From Solirubrobacter phytolaccae (GTDB taxonomy: Bacteria; Actinomycetota; Thermoleophilia; Solirubrobacterales; Solirubrobacteraceae), in NCBI RefSeq assembly GCF_027587195.1, contig NZ_JAPDDP010000067.1, forward strand, positions 1 to 44,161: DNA of 44,161 nt. The letters are read 5' to 3'. Made by a program: the position numbers and the translations under genes. Each line of letters begins with the position of its first letter. Position 1 is the first letter of the stretch. The notes beneath the pieces were generated by a model, which did no database searches, was not told the origin of the DNA, and was given only the letters and a program-made list of their open reading frames with translations. Below are positions 1-8,584 of the stretch, piece by piece.

Positions 1-278
1 GCGACGGCGGCGGCCTGCCCCGCGGCGCGCGCCGCAGCGACCGCGGCCGGCACCTTCACCTCGCGCGCGGCGCCGCCGCCGACGAACCGCCGGCGGATCT
101 CGTCGGCGACATCGAGCTCACCGCGGGCGAACGCTCGCGTCCGGGCGATCGCGTCCCGTGGGCGAGGATCGTCGGGGGCGTGCGCCTCGAACTGCCCCAG
201 CACCCGTTCGGCGCAGTCCGCCGCCCACGCGGCGACGATCCGCCGGTCGCCCAGGCTCAACGTCTGCAGGGACTCCAT
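1..278 (-). CDS. Partial Imm-5-like immunity protein
   Basis: The coding frame runs leftward from an ATG at 278 and is cut by the window edge, so only the first 92 or so residues are visible. The reading begins MESLQTLSLGDRRIVAAW, then AADCAERVLGQFE and a DPRPRDAIARTRAFARGE segment, ending in an alanine-rich helix with AAARAAGQAA. This pattern (LxxxDRRxxAxWAADCAERVL, then PRxAIxxxRAFxRG) is what I recall for the Imm-5-like 'putative immunity protein' family. Members neutralise toxins of polymorphic systems in the cytoplasm. The start codon lies 7 bp downstream of the stop of the large toxin-like gene on the same strand, the usual toxin-then-immunity order. That it neutralises this toxin is inference. 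No Shine-Dalgarno site is obvious; translational coupling to the upstream gene is likely. Confidence 0.72.
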   Translation of the reverse strand, partial: MESLQTLSLGDRRIVAAWAADCAERVLGQFEAHAPDDPRPRDAIARTRAFARGELDVADEIRRRFVGGGAAREVKVPAAVAAARAAGQAAAV

Positions 279-285
279 GCCGACA

Positions 286-3200
286 TCATCGCGCGGCGGC
301 CTTGTCCAATTGCAGCCCGACCCAGAAGTCGTACGCCGCCAGCGAGAAGAAGCGCTCCGGCTTGGCCGCGCCCGGCAGCAGGACCCACCACCGGTTGGTC
401 TGCGTCTCGTCGTAGCCATACCGGACCTGCTCGCGGCCGTTCTCGGTCTCGATGTCGAGCACCTCCTCGTGCCGGCGTGACTCGTGGTGCTCCGCGTCGC
501 GCTGGACCGCCTCCATGTCGCCGCCCTTGCCGCTGGGGATGCGGTGCTCGGGCGCCGTGACGCCGTCCGCGCCGACGGGGTGGTAGTGGCGCACACCGCG
601 CCAGCGTCCGCGCCGGTAGCCGCGGTGCACCGACAAGCGATCCCACTGCTCAGGGCTGACCACGGCCGCGTCCTCCCCGCCCTGGACGACGACGCGCTCG
701 CCGGTGTCGATGTTCTCCAGCACGAGCGCTTCACGGCGCCGCTGCGCACCGGCGATCAGGCGCTCGTAGACCGCGTCGGCCTGCTCGGGCGTGAACGGCG
801 CGTCCGGTGGGCCGTAGACCAGCGTGCCGTCCGGCAGCTCGGCCGCGGGCTCGTGGACGGCGGGCGCCTCGTCGACGGGCTCGGGCGCAGCCGGCTCGCG
901 CTTCGTCGGCGCTTCCTCGACCGGCTCCGGAACGGCCGACTGGCGCTTCGTCGGCGCCTCCTCGACGGGCTCCGGAACGGCCGGATCACGGGTCGTGGGC
1001 GCGTCGTCGATCGGCTCCGGAACCGCCTCCGTGTCGGGCGCCCGCTGCGGCGCGGTGGGTTCCTCGCCGGGGCGGACGACCCGGTCGGTGGGTCCGTCGC
1101 CGATCACCTCCGGCACGCCGTCCGACGGCGCCGGATGCGGCCCGGCCGGCTCGTCCGTGATCGGCTCCGGGACCGCGTCGTCGGGGATGACGATCTCCTC
1201 CTGCGGCACCGGCGTCGTGTCCGGCGCCTCGGGCGCGGGCGGCTCGGTCGTCGGCTCGAAGCCACCCGGCGGCGACTCCTCGACCACGGGCTCTTCGACC
1301 GGGATCACGATCTCCTCCTGCGGCACCGGCGTCGTGTCGGGCGCCTCGGGCGCGGGCGGCTCGCCCGTCGGCTCGAAGCCACCCGGCGGCGACTCCTCGA
1401 TCACGGGCACTCCCGGATCGGTCTCGGTAGGCGCGCGGGTGCGCTTGCCCCGACGCGTGGCCGTCCCCGCGGACACGCCGGCGCCGATCTGCGCGCCCGT
1501 GACCGCACTCTGCCCGCCCGCTCGCAGGATCACCAGCAGCGGGTCGGCGCTGCTCCACGTCTTGTCGTCCAGGATCGCGGCGACCACGCCGGACGGCAGG
1601 CCGGCCAGCAGACCCTCGATGCCGCCCTCGAGCCCCTTGGTGGCGAGCCGCTTGAACACGCCGGCCCCGGCGGCCTGCTTGAGGATCGCGAGCGCGCGGG
1701 TCTTCGAGAGCGCGCGCAACGCCGCCGTCCCCGTGCCGGCGGTGGCGACCGCGATGAGCGCCTCGGCGGTGCCCTGCGCGAGGTCGAGGCCGATCTCCTC
1801 GGTCCCGTGCGCCTCACCCTTGACGGCGAGCTTGACGCCGATGGTCGTCGTGGTCGCGGCGAGCGTCCCGAGCAGCGCGGCGGCCGCCGGGCCCGCGGTG
1901 CCGCCCGTGAGCACCGTGACCGCGATGCCGGCCGCGAGCGCGCCGACGAACGCGGCCGTGTCGGCGAACGCGTCCATCTCCTCGCGGTGGCGGTCGATGT
2001 CCTTGTCGCCGTAGCCGAGCCAGCGCTCGAGCCGCGCCCGCGCCGCGACGGTCTCCGGATGGTCCTCGCCGAGCTTGGCCTTGAGCTCCGCGTAGGTCTT
2101 GTGGGCGGCGGCGGCCTCCTCGGTCGTGGCGGCGAGCACACGCTCCTCCTCACCGAGGACGGCGTCGCCGGCGTCGCCCGTGCCCTTGCCGAGCTCCCAC
2201 GCCTTGCGCCGCTCCAGGTAGGCGAGCTTCTCCTCCGGGGTCGAGTCGCCGGTCTCGATGATCGCGAGCGCGTCGGCGAGATCGCGGCCGTCGAGGTCAC
2301 CCATCACGTCGCTGAAGAAGTCGGGCCCGTACTGGGCCATCGTCTCCGCGATCTCCTGGCGCGACTTGCCCTTGAGCGTCTCCTTGATGCGGTTCTCGTT
2401 GGTGCCGGCGCCCTTGACCGCGAAGAACAGCTCCTGGGCGTCGGTGAGCTTGCCGCCGCTCGCGATCCGCATGCGCGCCTCGTCCTGGTCGTAGCCCGAG
2501 ACGTTGTGGGCGACCAGTGCTTCCAGCGGATCGCCGAACGAGTCCTCGAGCCCGGCCATGTACTGCTTGGAGCGGGTGAGCGCGGCCTTCTGGCCCTCCT
2601 TCTTCAGCGCCTCCCAGGCGGCTCGCCGCTCGCTCGGCTTCATGCGCGCGGCGCGCTGGTTGAAGTCGACGGCGAGGTCGCGCAGGATCTCCTTCTCGGC
2701 GCGCACGTACTGGTTGCGCAGGACCTCGTTGATCTTGCTGTCGCTCGCGTAGAACACGCTGTCGTGCTCCTGCTTGAGCAGGGCCGCGTCCATCGCGGTC
2801 TGGTCGCCGGCGTGCGCGGCGAGGGTGTAGTCGAGCTCGCCGCCGGACAGCTCCGAGCGGAAGTCCTGCTCGAGCGCTTCCTGACCGCCGTACGCCTTGG
2901 CCACCGCGGCGCTGCGGCGCTTGATCTCGGCCTCGATCTCGTCGGTCTTCATGCCCTTCGCGGCCGCTTCGCCCTCGACCTCGTCGCGGATGCGGGCGTA
3001 GACGGCGTTGATCCCGGTCTCGCTCGTGCCGGCGCCGTCCATCGCCTCCTTGAGCGCCTCGGCGTCGGCGCGGGCGAGGTCCCCGTCGAGCAGCGCGTCG
3101 GCCTCGCCGAGCTCGTGGCCGCCCATCTCGCCCTTGAGATCGGCCTTGAGCGTCACGCCGTACTTGCGCTCGTAGGCGGCGATGATCGCGTCGCGCTCGG

Positions 3201-5469
3201 CGGGCGTCTTGCCACGCAGCGTCTGCATGATCAGCGCCTCGTTGGTGCCGGCGCCGTCCATGGCGTCGCGGAGCGTGGCCACCGCGCCGGCGACGGGATC
3301 GCCCGAGCGCAGCGCGTCCGCGCGTTCCTGCTCGGAGCCGGAGACGTCGTCGTCGATGTCCTCGTCCATGTCGCGGTCGTAGACGGCCTTGTAGGCCTTG
3401 CGCATCGCCGCGATCTGGAGCGCCGTGCGACTGGTGAGCGCTGTGAAGAGGCGCTTCTCGTTGGTGCCGATGCCCTTCACCGCACCCCGGATCTCCCGGA
3501 TGAGGGTGCCGGCGTCGAAGCCGGGCGTCTGCAGCTGGCCGATGAGCTGCAGCTGCTCCCACGGAAGCTCGGCGATCGCCTGCTCCTCGAGCTGCTTGGC
3601 GAGCTCCGGCACCCGGTGGCCCTTGATGCGCTCGACGAGTCCCGCGGCGACCGCGCCGATCCCGTCGTTGCCGCCCGACTTCAGGAACGCGCTGACGATC
3701 GCGCGTTCCTCCTTGCTCATGCGGGCCATCTCGGCGAGCACGAGGTCGCGTTTGCCCTGGCGCAGGTTGTCGCGCAGGGTGGTGAGCATCGTCAGGTCCT
3801 TGGCGACCGTGTCGCGTGTCTCGGCGTTGCGCTGGCGCTCCCAGGCCGCGTTGGAGACCGTCGCCTGGTTGACGTAGTCGGTGAACATGTCGAGCAGGCG
3901 GTCCCAGAACCCGCGCTGGCGCCCGAGCTTCTCCGCCGCCCAGTCGCGGATCTGCTCGCGGGCGGCGTCGGCGGCGCTCTCGATCACGAGCTCGTGGCGG
4001 CCCGCCTCCTCCGTGACCAGGCGGGTGAGCCGGGCGAGGTGGCCGTCGGTCTGCAGGGTCTGCTGCTCGCCCCACGTGAGGGCGGGCCGCGCGGCGATCC
4101 GGTCGCCGTGCTTGAGCGCGGCGGCCTGCGCCTGCTGGCGGTAGTGCGTCCGCTGATCGGACGCGATCCGCTGCAGGTCACCGATCCGCTTCTCCTTGGC
4201 CGCCCGGAGCCGCGTGAGGCTCCCGGCGGTGGAGCTCGCGACCTTCTCCAGGTAGGCGTCGCGGCGGCCGTTGATCACGGCCGGGTCGGCGGCGCCCTTG
4301 GCCGCCTCCTGCTTGCGCTGGATGTGGTCGCCGATCGCGAGCTTCGCGCCGCTGATCTCCTGCAGCTCTTGGTCGCCGCGCTGCTGGATCGTGGCTTGTG
4401 ATTGCTGTGCCGTCGCGTCGAGTTGCTGATCGGCCGCGTGGTCGATCCTCGCCGCCTCCGTCTGCTTGGCCGCGACCTTGGCCTGGAGCTGCTCGGCCGT
4501 GACGCCCGCGGCCTGCGCGATGCCCTGCAGCTCGGTGGTGAGGCCGGCCTGCTCGGCGGGGAGCTTCGCGTCGGCGAGCTGCGTGAGCGAGGCGATCGGC
4601 TTGTCCTGCGTGATGCTCGCGGCCGCCCCGTCCACGATCTCGCGCGCGTACCGCGGCGCCTCGGTGAGCACGCGCGCGGCGACGTCACCGATGTGCGTCG
4701 CCTGCGCCGGCGGCAGCGGGTCCAGCGAAGCGACGGGCGCGTCCTTGAGCACGGTGCCCTCAACGGGTCCCTTGCCGGCCTCGACGGGGGTGACGGCACC
4801 GAGCTTCTGCACCGCCGCGTCGGCGTTCGGGTCCGGCTTGGCGACGGGCGTGGGCTTGTCGGTGGCGGTGGCCGTCGGGGCCGCGGACGGGACTTCTGGC
4901 GTCGGCGGCGGGGCGAGCTCGCCCGGCATCGGCACCAGCGGCGGGAACGTCTGGTCGGACAGCTTCACCGCGCCGAACTCGTCCACCGTGCTGAGTGCGG
5001 CGTCCGGCGCGCGCGTGTCGAGTTGCTCGACGGGCGCGGGCGGGGTCGGCTCGGGCGGCAGCTGCCCGCGCGCGTCCGCCGCGTGGTCGGGCTTCTCGCC
5101 GGCGCGCTGCTGCTCGACGTGCGCCGCTTCGTGCTGGAGCTGGCCCGGCGCGGCGAGGACCGGCTCGAGGTTCGGTGCGACCTGGTTCGTCGCGTTCTCG
5201 ACCGCCGCCTTCCACGCGTCGAGGTCGGGCGAGTGGTCCAGCACCGGGGCGCTCGCCCGCGCGCTCGCCGATCGTGCGAGCGCGGAGGCGATGGCGGCGT
5301 CGCCGGGGGCCACGGGCACGGCGCGCGGCTCGCGGCGCACGGACGGCGCGCCCATCAGCGAGGTCATCGCGGCGTTGCCGACGGCCTGCGGGAGCGCGAC
5401 CGCGGTGGGACCTCCCGGTTGAGGCGTGGCGTGCGGCGCGGCCGGTTCGATCTGGTCATGCGCTCGCAC
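286..5469 (-). CDS. Polymorphic-toxin-like protein with HExxH motif, four annexin-type repeats and C-terminal toxin domain
   Basis: 1727 residues, GTG start, no signal peptide. Order: disordered N-terminus; LQHEAAHVEQQ (HExxH at 113-117), resembling the core of DUF4157 domains, although the rest of that domain is not recognisable; Pro-rich stretch to about 240; coiled-coil/helical region about 290-600; annexin-like repeats whose GxGT loops sit at 666-669, 739-742, 812-815 and 1020-1023. Acidic residues follow about 40 residues after the loops of repeats 1, 2 and 4, as in type II calcium sites; repeat 3 has a helical insertion. Then a Gly/Ala-rich hydrophobic segment (1170-1335), a Pro/Glu linker with tandem duplications (1355-1540), and a compact domain 1545-1727 with HYHP (1628-1631) and SGKGGD (1646-1651). 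The architecture matches polymorphic toxins or contractile-injection cargo: delivery region, linker, variable toxin tip. An Imm-5-like gene follows directly. The toxin activity is not identified. Confidence 0.8.
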   Translation of the reverse strand: MRAHDQIEPAAPHATPQPGGPTAVALPQAVGNAAMTSLMGAPSVRREPRAVPVAPGDAAIASALARSASARASAPVLDHSPDLDAWKAAVENATNQVAPNLEPVLAAPGQLQHEAAHVEQQRAGEKPDHAADARGQLPPEPTPPAPVEQLDTRAPDAALSTVDEFGAVKLSDQTFPPLVPMPGELAPPPTPEVPSAAPTATATDKPTPVAKPDPNADAAVQKLGAVTPVEAGKGPVEGTVLKDAPVASLDPLPPAQATHIGDVAARVLTEAPRYAREIVDGAAASITQDKPIASLTQLADAKLPAEQAGLTTELQGIAQAAGVTAEQLQAKVAAKQTEAARIDHAADQQLDATAQQSQATIQQRGDQELQEISGAKLAIGDHIQRKQEAAKGAADPAVINGRRDAYLEKVASSTAGSLTRLRAAKEKRIGDLQRIASDQRTHYRQQAQAAALKHGDRIAARPALTWGEQQTLQTDGHLARLTRLVTEEAGRHELVIESAADAAREQIRDWAAEKLGRQRGFWDRLLDMFTDYVNQATVSNAAWERQRNAETRDTVAKDLTMLTTLRDNLRQGKRDLVLAEMARMSKEERAIVSAFLKSGGNDGIGAVAAGLVERIKGHRVPELAKQLEEQAIAELPWEQLQLIGQLQTPGFDAGTLIREIRGAVKGIGTNEKRLFTALTSRTALQIAAMRKAYKAVYDRDMDEDIDDDVSGSEQERADALRSGDPVAGAVATLRDAMDGAGTNEALIMQTLRGKTPAERDAIIAAYERKYGVTLKADLKGEMGGHELGEADALLDGDLARADAEALKEAMDGAGTSETGINAVYARIRDEVEGEAAAKGMKTDEIEAEIKRRSAAVAKAYGGQEALEQDFRSELSGGELDYTLAAHAGDQTAMDAALLKQEHDSVFYASDSKINEVLRNQYVRAEKEILRDLAVDFNQRAARMKPSERRAAWEALKKEGQKAALTRSKQYMAGLEDSFGDPLEALVAHNVSGYDQDEARMRIASGGKLTDAQELFFAVKGAGTNENRIKETLKGKSRQEIAETMAQYGPDFFSDVMGDLDGRDLADALAIIETGDSTPEEKLAYLERRKAWELGKGTGDAGDAVLGEEERVLAATTEEAAAAHKTYAELKAKLGEDHPETVAARARLERWLGYGDKDIDRHREEMDAFADTAAFVGALAAGIAVTVLTGGTAGPAAAALLGTLAATTTTIGVKLAVKGEAHGTEEIGLDLAQGTAEALIAVATAGTGTAALRALSKTRALAILKQAAGAGVFKRLATKGLEGGIEGLLAGLPSGVVAAILDDKTWSSADPLLVILRAGGQSAVTGAQIGAGVSAGTATRRGKRTRAPTETDPGVPVIEESPPGGFEPTGEPPAPEAPDTTPVPQEEIVIPVEEPVVEESPPGGFEPTTEPPAPEAPDTTPVPQEEIVIPDDAVPEPITDEPAGPHPAPSDGVPEVIGDGPTDRVVRPGEEPTAPQRAPDTEAVPEPIDDAPTTRDPAVPEPVEEAPTKRQSAVPEPVEEAPTKREPAAPEPVDEAPAVHEPAAELPDGTLVYGPPDAPFTPEQADAVYERLIAGAQRRREALVLENIDTGERVVVQGGEDAAVVSPEQWDRLSVHRGYRRGRWRGVRHYHPVGADGVTAPEHRIPSGKGGDMEAVQRDAEHHESRRHEEVLDIETENGREQVRYGYDETQTNRWWVLLPGAAKPERFFSLAAYDFWVGLQLDKAAAR
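1184..1407 (-). repeat. Two 107-bp direct repeats in the toxin linker
   Basis: Positions 1184-1290 and 1301-1407 are near-identical 107-bp blocks separated by 10 bp. They encode the duplicated linker segment that runs from EESPPGGFEPT to PVPQEEIVIP. Shorter AVPEPVEEAPTKR-type repeats continue towards the C-terminal toxin domain. The near identity points to a recent duplication, and length variation by recombination is plausible. Confidence 0.85.
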
Positions 5470-5524
5470 ACGGGCATGAGACCTCGACCGGCGCGCGACG
5501 ACAATCGGGGCGCTCCCCTGAGAT

Positions 5525-6454
5525 TTATGCCCGCACGATCAGAGGGTGGCTGATGGAGCGTCCGTCGGCGGTCCTCACGACGAGCCGTGCGCGACCGGCG
5601 CGGATCCGGGGCGCGCGCAGGCGCATCGTGACCGGCGTGCCGGACCGGGCCGTGGCCGTCACCCGTGCGAGTCGCCGGCCACGGAGGTCGCGGAGCTCCG
5701 CGCTGAGGCGGCCGGGCGGCGCGGCCGTGACCGTGACGCGGAGGCCGCGGCGGCGCACAGTGGCGAGTCGGATCGCTCTCGCCGCGTGCACCTGCGGCGT
5801 GGGTGCGGGTGCGGAGTCGGCGTTGGTGACCGCGGGCGGCGCGGCGGCTGGAGGCGACGCGTCGGACGGCGGTTTGGGTGCGGCGGGCGGAGCGGGGATC
5901 GTGAACGTGAGCCGACCGTCGGCGGTGAGGCCGAGGTCGTCCGTCGCGCGGGCGTTCACGGTGTGGACGCCAGGCCCGTACCGCGCGACCGCGCTCACAC
6001 CGCCGAGGTGCGGGTCGAAGCGGCCGTCGCCGTCGAGGTCCCACGCGATGCGCAGCGCAAGTCGCTCGGGGTCCCCCGCGAGCGCGCGGAACACCACGAG
6101 CTCGCCGTCCCTCGGTTCAGCCGTCTCCCGTTCGAGCGTGATCGACGGTGCCTCGTTGCTGTCGCCGACCGTGACGAGCCCGGACATGCCCGCGCCGCCC
6201 GGCGCGCCGTGCACGAGGCAGTAGAACGCGAGCTTGCCGGGCGTCGTCAGCGTCCGCTCGTGGTCGGCGTCGTACGGCCCGCCCGAGCCGTCCTCGAACG
6301 CGAGCGGATGACGCTGGGAGGCATCCCACCGGACCGTGTCGCCGGCGGCCACCCGCAGTCCCGGCGGCGAGTACTTCGGGGCGTCCCCGGTCCGGACCTC
6401 GTGCACGCCGCCACCGAGCAGCGCGAGCGGGAGGAGCGCAGACGCGTGCAGCAC
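5525..6454 (-). CDS. Secreted cupredoxin-like protein with PKD-like domain
   Basis: 309 residues. A hydrophobic N-terminus (HASALLPLALLGGG) looks like a short signal peptide. Residues about 18-97 form a plastocyanin/azurin-type fold: after RVAAGDTVRWDAS come a histidine in SQRHPLAFED and the cluster FYCLVHGAPGGAGM, supplying the His, Cys, His and Met ligands of a type 1 copper site. A PKD/Ig-like stretch follows (AWDLDGDGRFDPHLGG), then a Pro/Ala-rich linker and a basic beta-rich C-terminal domain ending HPLIVRA. Known cupredoxins carry electrons outside the membrane or in the wall; the partner here is unknown. It stands alone, divergent from the small gene at 6550. Confidence 0.75.
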   Translation of the reverse strand: MLHASALLPLALLGGGVHEVRTGDAPKYSPPGLRVAAGDTVRWDASQRHPLAFEDGSGGPYDADHERTLTTPGKLAFYCLVHGAPGGAGMSGLVTVGDSNEAPSITLERETAEPRDGELVVFRALAGDPERLALRIAWDLDGDGRFDPHLGGVSAVARYGPGVHTVNARATDDLGLTADGRLTFTIPAPPAAPKPPSDASPPAAAPPAVTNADSAPAPTPQVHAARAIRLATVRRRGLRVTVTAAPPGRLSAELRDLRGRRLARVTATARSGTPVTMRLRAPRIRAGRARLVVRTADGRSISHPLIVRA

Positions 6455-6549
6455 CGGCCGATCTTCCCCGATCCAGCAGGGCCGCTCGCGAGCCGTTCAC
6501 AACCTGGTGATCTTGCCTTCGGCACACCGACGATGAGAGGGTTGGCCGC

Positions 6550-6945
6550 ATGCTCTGGTTCGATCGACTCCGGCTCTCATTGCGACGGCGCTGGGACCGC
6601 GTCGACGCGGTCTTCGTGGACTCACGACTCGTCGAGCGCAAGGTGTACGGCGGAGACAACCCGGGCGGGTTCGAGATCTGGGAGTACATGGTCGACGTCC
6701 CGGACGACCCACCGGTGCGCTTGAGCTTCCAAGAGAAGCGCTTCAAGGTCCGCGAGACGAAGAAGGGCACCATCGTCCCCGTGATCGTCAACGCCAAGCG
6801 CACCAAGGCGATGTTCGACCTGAGCGACCCACGCATCGACCAGGAGGGCTGGGTCGACGAGCAGGCCAAGCGGCGCAAGGAACGCGACGACGCACGCTTC
6901 GAGGCGAACCGCGCCGCCGGGGCGCCCGACAAGCGGCGGCGTTAG
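6550..6945 (+). CDS. Hypothetical small protein
   Basis: 131 residues, ATG start. I do not recognise a family. An amphipathic basic N-terminus (LWFDRLRLSLRRRWDRVD) precedes a mixed beta region (VFVDSRLVERKVYGG, FEIWEYMVDVPDDPPVRLSF) and a highly charged C-terminal helix rich in Lys, Arg and Glu ending in KRRR. No signal peptide or membrane segment. Codon use (strong G/C at third positions) supports a real gene. The next gene starts 21 bp downstream on the same strand. Confidence 0.65.
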   Translation: MLWFDRLRLSLRRRWDRVDAVFVDSRLVERKVYGGDNPGGFEIWEYMVDVPDDPPVRLSFQEKRFKVRETKKGTIVPVIVNAKRTKAMFDLSDPRIDQEGWVDEQAKRRKERDDARFEANRAAGAPDKRRR

Positions 6946-6966
6946 CCACCCCGGCATACTGGCTCC

Positions 6967-7495
6967 GTGGGCTCCGAGCTCGAACTTCGATGGATCGAGC
7001 TGCCTTCCGCTGAGTACAAGCCGGCCCGCCGTTTCCTCGACTTCGTCGTCGACGACGAGTCGTCGTACAACCGCCTGGGGGGGCGCCGACTACCTCTCGT
7101 GTCTCGGGTGGCTCCTCGCCGAAGAGGACGAGCTCGCAGCCCAACGCCTGCTCGGGCGCGCTGAGCCCGACATCGAGGACCGGGTCGCGATCTGGATCTG
7201 CGCCGCCTGCGGCGACGTGCTGTGCGGAGCGCTCACCGCGCGCGTGACCACATCGGGTGACGAGGTCGTGTGGCACGACTTCGCGTTGTCGTATCCCGAT
7301 CACGTGGCCGGCACCTGGGTGCACGAGACGGGCCCGTTCGCGGGCTGGGAAGCGATCCGCTTCAGCGCCGACACGTACACGAGCGTGATCGAGCAACGGC
7401 CGCCCGCCGTGACGCAGTTTCCAGACGCGCGACCCGGCCGCGTCGTGCAAGCGCTTGGCAGGGGCCTTCGGCACTTGCGCCGCGTCACACCGTAG
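6967..7495 (+). pseudogene. Conserved hypothetical gene with single-base frameshift in a G7 run
   Basis: Reading starts at GTG 6967 (GSELELRWIELPSAEYK) and is good coding sequence to YNRLGG, then meets a run of seven G at 7077-7083. In that frame the protein collapses into Arg/Pro-rich nonsense after about 65 residues. Dropping one G restores a continuous frame: ADYLSCLGWLLAEEDELA, then a CAACGDVLCGALTARV segment and WHDFALSY, ending at TAG 7495. The joined product of about 175 residues resembles small conserved actinobacterial proteins sharing a C(G/A)xxxCGALTA core; function unknown. Either an assembly homopolymer error or a genuine inactivating or phase-variable frameshift. Confidence 0.7.
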
Positions 7496-7499
7496 GGGA

Positions 7500-8483
7500 T
7501 CAGTTGAAGTAGGTGGGCGTACGGGGGACGTACGGAGCCTCGAGCGCGGCGATCTCGTCGTCGGTGAGCGTGATGTCGAGTGCGGCGACGGCGTCGGCGA
7601 GGTGGTGCGGCTTGGTCGCGCCGATGATCGGGCTGTCGACGACCGGGTTGTGGAGGACCCACGCCATGGCGATCGTGGCCATGGGGACGTCGCGTTGGGT
7701 GGCGATCTTTTCGACGGCGTCGACGACTGCCTGGTCGCTGTCGAGCCAGAGCGGGCGGCCGTACTGGTCGACGTCGGGGGTGGATTGCGCGCGGGCGGTT
7801 CCGGCCGCGCCCCAGGGGCGCGTGACCTTGCCGCCGGCCAGCGGGCTCCACGGGATGGAGCCGACGCCCTGGTCGGCGAGCAGGCCGAACATCTCCCGCT
7901 CCTCTTCGCGGGCCAGCAGGCTGTACTGGTCCTGCATGGAGACGAACTCGGTCCAGCCGTGCGTCGCGGCGGCGTGCTGGAGCTTCGCGAAGCGCCAGGC
8001 CCACATCGAGGACGCGCCGAGGTAGCGGGCCTTGCCGGCCTTGACCACGTCGTGCAGCGCCTCCATCGTCTCCTCGACCGGGACGTCGGGGTCAAAACGG
8101 TGGATCTGCAGCAGGTCGACGTAGTCGGTGCCCAAACGCGCCAGTGACGCGTCCACCTGTTCGAGGATCGCCTTGCGCGACAGGCCGCCACCTCCGGGAC
8201 CCTGGTGCATGGGCATGAAGATCTTGGTCGCGAGCACGATCTGCTCGCGCGTGGTCAGCTGCTTGATCGCGCGACCGACGATCTCCTCGGAAGTGCCGGC
8301 GCCGTAGGCGTTCGCGGTGTCCCAGAACGAGATGCCGAGCTCGAGCGCCTGGCGGAACAGGGGCTGCGCCGCGTCATCCTCCAGCGCCCACGGCTGCCAG
8401 TCGTTGGGCGTGCCGAAGCTCATGCAGCCCAGGGCGATGCGGCTGATCTTCAGCCCGGAAGTTCCAAGGTTCGTGTAGTCCAT
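7500..8483 (-). CDS. Aldo/keto reductase
   Basis: 327 residues from ATG 8483 (MDYTNLGTSGLKISRIALG); a GTG three codons earlier is possible. This is an NAD(P)H-dependent reductase of the AKR superfamily, a cytoplasmic TIM barrel. The catalytic tetrad is visible: Asp55 and Tyr60 in WDTANAYGAG, Lys87 in LATKIF and His128 in LLQIHRFDP. The C-terminal cofactor region PIIGATKPHHLADAVAAL is also present. The sequence is close to the YajO/Tas-like group acting on sugars and other aldehydes; the actual substrate cannot be told. It is divergently arranged with the regulator at 8585, about 100 bp away, which commonly indicates control by that regulator. Confidence 0.92.
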   Translation of the reverse strand: MDYTNLGTSGLKISRIALGCMSFGTPNDWQPWALEDDAAQPLFRQALELGISFWDTANAYGAGTSEEIVGRAIKQLTTREQIVLATKIFMPMHQGPGGGGLSRKAILEQVDASLARLGTDYVDLLQIHRFDPDVPVEETMEALHDVVKAGKARYLGASSMWAWRFAKLQHAAATHGWTEFVSMQDQYSLLAREEEREMFGLLADQGVGSIPWSPLAGGKVTRPWGAAGTARAQSTPDVDQYGRPLWLDSDQAVVDAVEKIATQRDVPMATIAMAWVLHNPVVDSPIIGATKPHHLADAVAALDITLTDDEIAALEAPYVPRTPTYFN

Positions 8484-8530
8484 GACGGCCACTATGCCCC
8501 GGGCAGAAGGCGTTGCAGGGTCCCGCTTGG

Positions 8531-8552
8531 GGGGTCACTGACAGGTGCCCCC
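8531..8552. promoter_or_regulatory. Candidate operator between aldo/keto reductase and regulator genes
   Basis: An imperfect inverted repeat: GGGG-T-CAC, spacer TGACAG, GTG-C-CCCC, symmetric about 8541/8542. It sits in the roughly 100-bp divergent intergenic region, where it could serve both promoters. Binding by the adjacent MmyB-type regulator is inference. Confidence 0.4.
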
Positions 8553-8584
8553 GAGGTCTCGATCCGGGGCCTACCCTGGGGGTC

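Noticed and set aside
286-5469. Full DUF4157 domain in the toxin
   Set aside because: Only the HEAAHVEQQ core resembles it; the conserved residues that normally precede it are absent, so I record a motif and not a domain.
484-5553. Long plus-strand frames (1305 and 383 residues) over the toxin gene
   Set aside because: Low-complexity Arg/Leu/Gly translation; the minus strand shows ordered domains.
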